Positions 5,124 through 6,794 of a stretch of DNA of 6,794 nucleotides are shown piece by piece (the first letter of the stretch is position 1; each line of letters begins with the position of its first letter). Position numbers and translations under genes: made by a program. Source of the DNA: Eubacteriales bacterium (GTDB taxonomy: Bacteria; Bacillota_A; Clostridia; Christensenellales; Aristaeellaceae); contig JAQUXV010000146.1 in assembly GCA_028692205.1 (NCBI GenBank), positions 1-6,794 of the forward strand, given 5' to 3'. The notes beneath the pieces were generated by a model. That model did not search any database. It saw nothing but the letters and a program-made list of their open reading frames with translations, and was not told where the DNA came from.

Positions 5124-6602
5124 ATGCAAAGCAAAAAATGGGCCGACCGGGTGCTGGGCCTGCTCTTTATTGCGACGATATTTACTTTTTTCGCACTCAA
5201 TCTTGGCACGATCGCAAAGCTATGGAACACTGCCTTTGGCAAGAGCAATTTCCAAAGCACTATCGAGACCGAGTATACCGAAAACTTCTCCGGCCATGAC
5301 GCGTTTGTCGATCTCGACGGCTGGGCGGCCCGCATAACCGGCCGCCGGGTGCTCAACGAACGAATGCTGCTGAAAAACGGTACGCTGGTCAGCATTTACC
5401 AGACCGCCGAAGAATCCGCCGTTACCAATAGCACAGACACGCTGGTGCAGACGGCGGAGTATCTTGCGGGTCGCGGAATTCCCTTTTTGTTTGTCTACGC
5501 TCCGTATAAATGTGACGAGGATTCCTCGTTGCTGCCATCTCCCATCGAGATGAATCTTCAGGAGCGCGGCGAAGAGATTATCGCTAATTTGAAGCAGGCT
5601 GGCATCGCGTACTTGTCTCTGAAAGAGGAAATGCTTGCCGACGGGCTGCCGTATTACGACGCATATTTCCGCACGGACCACCATTGGAAGCCGGAAACCG
5701 CTTTGTGGGCCTGCGGAAAAACGCTGGAAACCCTTCGCGCGCGTTTCAGCCTGACGCTGAACCCAACGGACGACGATCCCACCCGTTGGCAGGCGGAAAC
5801 CTTTGTCGACAGCTTTCTGGGCAGCGATGGCAAGCGGGTAGGCGTGTATTTTGCGGGGCTGGACGATTTCAGCCTTCTGATGCCGGATTGGGCCACCTCC
5901 CTGCAATGCTGGTGGCAGGAGCGCGGCCTGTACCGCACCGGTGATTTCGCAGCCGCGCTGTTGGAGCGTTCGCACATCGGGGAGGTTCATACCACCAATG
6001 CGTACGACGCCTATCTGGATGGCGGCGGCGGAATGCAGTACGTGCGGAACCTGAGCAACGCGGACGGCCCGCGCATATTGTTGATCGGCGATAGTTACTC
6101 ACAGCCGTATTTCGCGTTTCTGGCGGTGTCTTGTTCCGAGTGCGTCCGGCTGGATATGCGTTATTATAAGGCCAGCACGCTGTACGATTTTCTGGAGCAG
6201 AACGATTTTGACTGTGTGATTTCGCTTTTTAACGGCGTATACGTAAACCATGGCGCAATGCCGCTTGTGCCGCAGCGCGAAGCGCCCGCGGTGGTTGCGG
6301 AGCAGAGCGCGGTCACGCTTGCCGCAGGCGAGCGCCGCGTTCTTGCCGCCGATCTGTCGCCGGGTACCGACTACCGCCTTACCCTGCGCGGCACGCACTG
6401 CGAAGATCTGCAGGCTCCCTGGTGTACGGCGCTGTTAACCGCTACCGGCAGCGAAACGGCGTTCGCCAGCGAAGCCCTGATGACGAATTGCGGCATCGCG
6501 CAGGTATGGACCTTCCGTACAGACAGCGCAGGCACGCTTTCGCTGCTGGGGGCGGAAAACGCATCCGTCACGCTGGATTCGGTTACCCTGGAGCGCTACT
6601 GA
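5124..6602 (+). CDS. Membrane-anchored DHHW/SGNH-like protein (AlgJ/AlgX-type) with extra C-terminal domain
   Basis: A 492-residue protein with a short positive N-terminus (MQSKKWADR) and one hydrophobic segment at about residues 10-27 that should anchor it with the bulk outside the cell. The outer part has the DHHW motif (D185, H186, H187, W188 in YFRTDHHWKPETA) and, about 135 residues on, ILLIGDSYSQP with predicted nucleophile S324. In SGNH-type O-acetyltransferases such as AlgJ/AlgX the serine and the Asp-His pair form the active site. I infer that it receives the acyl group supplied by the MBOAT protein encoded just upstream and puts it on a surface polymer. Residues ~389-492 form an additional segment with alternating beta-like patterns (VTLAAGERRVLAADLSPG near its start, VTLDSVTLERY at the end); AlgX also has a C-terminal carbohydrate-binding module, so a similar role is possible but unproven. 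The outer part has about nine cysteines, which is unusual for a Firmicutes surface protein. Confidence 0.9.
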   Translation: MQSKKWADRVLGLLFIATIFTFFALNLGTIAKLWNTAFGKSNFQSTIETEYTENFSGHDAFVDLDGWAARITGRRVLNERMLLKNGTLVSIYQTAEESAVTNSTDTLVQTAEYLAGRGIPFLFVYAPYKCDEDSSLLPSPIEMNLQERGEEIIANLKQAGIAYLSLKEEMLADGLPYYDAYFRTDHHWKPETALWACGKTLETLRARFSLTLNPTDDDPTRWQAETFVDSFLGSDGKRVGVYFAGLDDFSLLMPDWATSLQCWWQERGLYRTGDFAAALLERSHIGEVHTTNAYDAYLDGGGGMQYVRNLSNADGPRILLIGDSYSQPYFAFLAVSCSECVRLDMRYYKASTLYDFLEQNDFDCVISLFNGVYVNHGAMPLVPQREAPAVVAEQSAVTLAAGERRVLAADLSPGTDYRLTLRGTHCEDLQAPWCTALLTATGSETAFASEALMTNCGIAQVWTFRTDSAGTLSLLGAENASVTLDSVTLERY

Positions 6603-6641
6603 CGCACGATTCCCGCTTTGTTTCTCTGCCGTCCGCACGCT

Positions 6642-6661
6642 GCTTCCGCCGCTGCGGAAGC
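6642..6661 (+). terminator. GC-rich hairpin after the DHHW gene, possible terminator
   Basis: GCTTCCGC (6642-6649) and GCGGAAGC (6654-6661) form a perfect 8-bp stem with the loop CGCT, 39 bases after the stop codon. No T-run follows directly, so an intrinsic terminator is uncertain, but its position at the end of the unit and just before a new promoter suits transcript-end formation. Confidence 0.45.
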
Positions 6662-6747
6662 GCCTGTATGCAACAGTATAATTATCCACTTTGTGCGTGA
6701 ATATTCGCCGGAAATTCGTTCTTATTTTGTTTTTTCTTGGATTTCTA

Positions 6748-6776
6748 TTGACACCCATTTATATTTATGATAATTT
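6748..6776 (+). promoter_or_regulatory. Near-consensus promoter for a gene beyond the window
   Basis: A perfect -35 TTGACA (6748-6753), an optimal 17-base spacer and the -10 TAATTT (6771-6776) preceded by TG at 6768-6769 (extended -10). It lies in a clearly AT-rich stretch from about 6690, unlike the genes to its left. Transcription should start near 6783 and read rightwards out of the window. Confidence 0.75.
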
Positions 6777-6786
6777 TCGAATAAAC

Positions 6787-6794
6787 AAGGGAGT
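6787..6794 (+). promoter_or_regulatory. Possible ribosome binding site at the window edge
   Basis: AAGGGAGT at the last eight bases resembles a ribosome binding site, so a start codon may lie within about 10 bases beyond the window. With a start of transcription near 6783 the leader would be very short, so this could instead be part of a longer leader. Confidence 0.4.

Noticed and set aside
4661..5395. Long minus-strand open frame of 244 codons
   Set aside because: It overlaps the end of the MBOAT gene, the spacer and the start of the DHHW gene, all of which have clear family motifs. Its product has no recognisable domain and is arginine- and serine-rich, as expected for an antisense shadow.
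5220..5990. Minus-strand open frame of 256 codons
   Set aside because: It lies wholly inside the DHHW gene, which has the DHHW and GDS motifs; the antisense product shows no family features.
6677..6682. Perfect TATAAT as a promoter -10
   Set aside because: No -35-like sequence lies 16-18 bases upstream (the position falls in the GC hairpin) and there is no TGn extension.

Overview
The window looks like a chromosomal segment of a moderately high-G+C (by eye, not computed) member of the Firmicutes, most likely a Clostridia/Oscillospiraceae-type anaerobe. The reasons are an AGGAGG-type ribosome binding site, sigma-A-like promoters with extended -10 (TGn) elements, a YesN/AraC-style regulator, and a DUF6020-like membrane protein next to an MBOAT/DHHW pair. 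All real genes read on the + strand. No mobile element, tRNA, rRNA or CRISPR array was seen.

Layout: (1) 1-995 is the 3' part of an AraC-family transcription regulator; its N-terminus lies outside the window. (2) 996-1451 is non-coding and holds a long imperfect inverted repeat (1025-1083), a Rho-independent terminator (1167-1193) and an extended -10 promoter (1369-1397). (3) 1458-3284 encodes a large polytopic membrane protein resembling the DUF6020/GT-C-like glycosyltransferase group. (4) 3285-3541 is a spacer with a nested hairpin. (5) 3542-4960 encodes an AlgI/DltB-type MBOAT O-acyltransferase that probably starts at TTG. (6) 4961-5123 is a spacer with two abutting hairpins. (7) 5124-6602 encodes a single-pass membrane-anchored DHHW/SGNH (AlgJ/AlgX-like) protein with an additional C-terminal, probably beta-rich domain. 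(8) 6603-6794 ends the unit with a GC hairpin and then an AT-rich stretch that carries a near-consensus promoter and a possible ribosome binding site for a gene just beyond the window.

Working model (inference): the three membrane genes form one transcription unit driven from about 1404. They would assemble and O-acylate a cell-surface glycan. The GT-C-like protein would add a sugar from a lipid-linked donor on the outer face. The MBOAT would move an acyl (probably acetyl) group across the membrane. The DHHW/SGNH protein would transfer it to the polymer, and its C-terminal domain might hold the glycan. The substrate cannot be read from the sequence. The AraC-family gene ends before a terminator and is probably a separate unit; whether it regulates the glycan genes is not shown.
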